64,000 bases of DNA from Oscillospiraceae bacterium (lineage in GTDB: Bacteria; Bacillota; Clostridia; Oscillospirales; Oscillospiraceae): NCBI GenBank assembly GCA_902761055.1, contig CACWIS010000003.1, forward strand, positions 1 to 64,000. The letters run 5' to 3'. This document shows, one piece after another, positions 62,476 through 64,000 of this stretch. How positions within the stretch are numbered: position 1 is the first letter of the stretch; every line of letters starts with the position of its first letter. Below the pieces are notes generated by a model, which was not told the origin of the DNA, searched no databases, and worked only from the letters and a program-made list of their open reading frames with translations. The position numbers and the translations under genes are program-made.

Positions 62476-63915
62476 ATGGACGAGAAAAAATTTGTGAGCG
62501 AACGGGTGGACTACATCGCCAGCGATATGATCTTCCTGCGGGACCGGCTGTTCAACCTTGCGGAGCTGCCCTACCGGGAGTTCCGCTCGTCGGATCTGCT
62601 CATCAAGGTGCTGCGCCAGTACGGCTTCCAGGTCACCGAAAAAGCGGCGGGGATCCCGACCTGCTTTTACGGCCGCTTCTCCAGCGGAGAGGGCGGCATG
62701 ACGGTGGGCCTCCTCGGCGAGTTCGACGCGCTCGACGGCTTGAGCCAGAAGGCGGGCTGCACCGTTTTCAGCCCCGTCAGACCCAACGCGCCCGGCCACG
62801 GCTGCGGGCACTGCTGCCTGGGCATCGGCTCGCTGGCGGCGGCGATCGCGCTGAAGGAATACCTCGTCGAGAGCGGCCGCCCCGGCACCGTGATCTACTA
62901 CGGCTGTCCGGCGGAGGAGGGGGCGGGCTCCAAGCAGTTCATGGCCCGCGAGGGTCTGTTTGACTGCTGCGACTTCGTCTACACCTGGCACCCGGACTCC
63001 CGCAACATGGTGGACGTGAGCCACTGCAACGCCATCATGGGCGCGAACTTCTACTTCCGGGGCCGCTCGGCGCACGCCGGCGCGACGCCCTATCTGGGAC
63101 GCAGCGCGCTGGACGCCGCGGAGCTGATGAGCGTCGGCTGCAACTACCTGCGCGAGCATATGATCCCGGAGGCCAGGGTGCACTACGCCTATATCGACTC
63201 CGGCGGCACCGCGCCCAACGTCGTCCAGGACCGCGCCGTGGTCCGCTACGAGGTCCGCGCCCCCTACGTCGAGCAGGTCAAGGAGCTCTACGGGCGGGTG
63301 CAGAACGTGGCCCGGGGCGCCGCGATGATGACGGAGACGAGCGTCACGGCGGAGCTGGCCATGGCCTTTACGGAGTACATCCCCAATCTGACGCTCTCGC
63401 CCCTCGTCAGCGCCGCGATGGCCGAGATCGGCGCGCCGGAATGGGACGAGGAGGATTACGCCATGGCGGCCGCCTATCTCGAGTCCTTCCCGGAGGACTC
63501 CAAGGAGGCCATCCGCGAGCGCTTCCGCAAAGACTACGGCGAGGACTGGGAGAAGGTCTGGGCGAGGCCGCTGGACGCCTCGGTGAAGGCCTTTGACGCG
63601 GCGGACATCACGCTGCAGGCCGGCTCGACCGACGTGGGCGACGTGGGCTGCGCCGTGCCCTGCGTGAATCTGCTGGTGGCCACGGCCTGCCTGGGCAACG
63701 TGGGGCACACCTGGCAGATGACGGGCCAGGCGGGCAGCCGTCTGGGCGCCAAGGGTACGCTGACCGCGGCGAAGATGCTCGCCCTCGCGGCCATCCGCAC
63801 GATGGACGCGCCGGAGACCGTCGCAAAGGCCAGGGAGGAAGTGCTCGAGCGGAACGGCGGAAAGTACTGCTGCCCGCTGCCGGACGAGGTCAGGCCTCCG
63901 ATCGACACCTATTGA
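62476..63915 (+). CDS. M20 family amidohydrolase, AbgB-like
   Basis: 479 residues. Closest in style to AbgB, subunit B of p-aminobenzoyl-glutamate hydrolase. Metal-site segments NAPGHGCGHCCLGIGS (about 105-120), YGCPAEEGAGSKQF, YTWHPDSRNM and a late STDVGDVG; the dimerisation domain is in between (FRGRSAHAGATPYLGRSALD, split here). M20 enzymes hydrolyse N-acyl amino acids or folate fragments. An AbgA partner is not in the window, and M20 proteins of this type may also act alone. Thirteen bases after the ATPase with GAGGAGCG, so one operon: import followed by hydrolysis. Confidence 0.9.
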   Translation: MDEKKFVSERVDYIASDMIFLRDRLFNLAELPYREFRSSDLLIKVLRQYGFQVTEKAAGIPTCFYGRFSSGEGGMTVGLLGEFDALDGLSQKAGCTVFSPVRPNAPGHGCGHCCLGIGSLAAAIALKEYLVESGRPGTVIYYGCPAEEGAGSKQFMAREGLFDCCDFVYTWHPDSRNMVDVSHCNAIMGANFYFRGRSAHAGATPYLGRSALDAAELMSVGCNYLREHMIPEARVHYAYIDSGGTAPNVVQDRAVVRYEVRAPYVEQVKELYGRVQNVARGAAMMTETSVTAELAMAFTEYIPNLTLSPLVSAAMAEIGAPEWDEEDYAMAAAYLESFPEDSKEAIRERFRKDYGEDWEKVWARPLDASVKAFDAADITLQAGSTDVGDVGCAVPCVNLLVATACLGNVGHTWQMTGQAGSRLGAKGTLTAAKMLALAAIRTMDAPETVAKAREEVLERNGGKYCCPLPDEVRPPIDTY

Positions 63916-63935
63916 GGAAAGCGGGACCCGATATA

Positions 63936-63971
63936 AAAACGGCACGGCCGCATGTGCGGCCGTGCCGTTTT
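63936..63971. terminator. Terminator of the amino-acid transporter operon
   Basis: AAAACGGCACGGCCGCA (63936-63952) pairs perfectly with TGCGGCCGTGCCGTTTT (63955-63971). A good ribosome site AAGGAGGT (63984-63991) on the plus strand beyond it suggests another rightward gene starting past the window end. Confidence 0.85.
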
Positions 63972-64000
63972 CCGTCGTCAAAAAAGGAGGTCAGGGCGCG

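Overview
The window looks like chromosomal DNA from a high-GC Gram-positive Clostridia bacterium, probably of the Oscillospiraceae/Ruminococcaceae group. This is inferred from gene content, not from a search. Supporting signs are three sortases, SipW-type and Ser/Lys signal peptidases, lipoprotein SBPs with LAGC/LAAC lipoboxes, strong AGGAGG ribosome sites, a catabolic PPDK, a single-chain GlyRS, fused NadD-YqeK, and gene orders such as dprA-topA-trmFO and plsX-rnc-Elp3-like. Promoters are AT-rich islands with consensus TTGACA/TATAAT boxes in otherwise GC-rich DNA.

Layout. 1-13 kb: the 5' part of glyQS (leftward); a ppdK broken by a small deletion but carrying an unusual helical C-terminal extension; a leftward CAT/E2-fold protein with a palindromic operator; an apeB plus rearranged amino-acid-binding lipoprotein pair; pepF; a second CAT-like protein; a membrane-anchored GH25 lysozyme; and an OmpR-type two-component system. 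13-21 kb: a rightward operon with a giant propeller-like/SBP lipoprotein, two sugar-type ABC permeases, a MacA-like adaptor and a MacB-core-like membrane protein, with no ATPase gene. 21-29.5 kb: housekeeping genes running rightward (SpoU methylase, dprA, topA, trmFO, plsX, rnc, radical SAM). 29.5-38.2 kb: leftward rpsU, and the block smc-ftsY-yhbY-nadD/yqeK-rsfS-leuS.

38.4-59.3 kb: a 21-kb leftward surface locus. In transcription order it has a class B sortase, an eight-repeat MBG-type wall protein, a coiled-coil protein, signal peptidase I, a 2129-residue fibro-slime/SpaA adhesin (LPRTG), a major isopeptide pilin (LPSTG), a class C sortase, a pilin-like protein without a membrane anchor, two TasA/CotN-like SipW-type secreted proteins, a VKTGD-anchored protein, a DVPLA-motif membrane protein, a SipW-like signal peptidase and a second class B sortase. 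This combines a sortase pilus with a TasA-like fibre module and is the most interesting system in the window.

59.5-64 kb: four tRNAs (Val, Phe, Gly, Cys) behind a consensus promoter, then an amino-acid ABC transporter (SBP, permease, ATPase) in an operon with an AbgB-like M20 amidohydrolase.

Regulatory reading: a direct repeat of the form TTTAAGA-N3-ATTAAGR occurs both at the promoter of the giant SBP operon, next to the two-component genes, and just upstream of the -35 of the MBG wall-protein gene. This suggests, without proving it, that the response regulator links the transporter/efflux-like operon to the surface locus.
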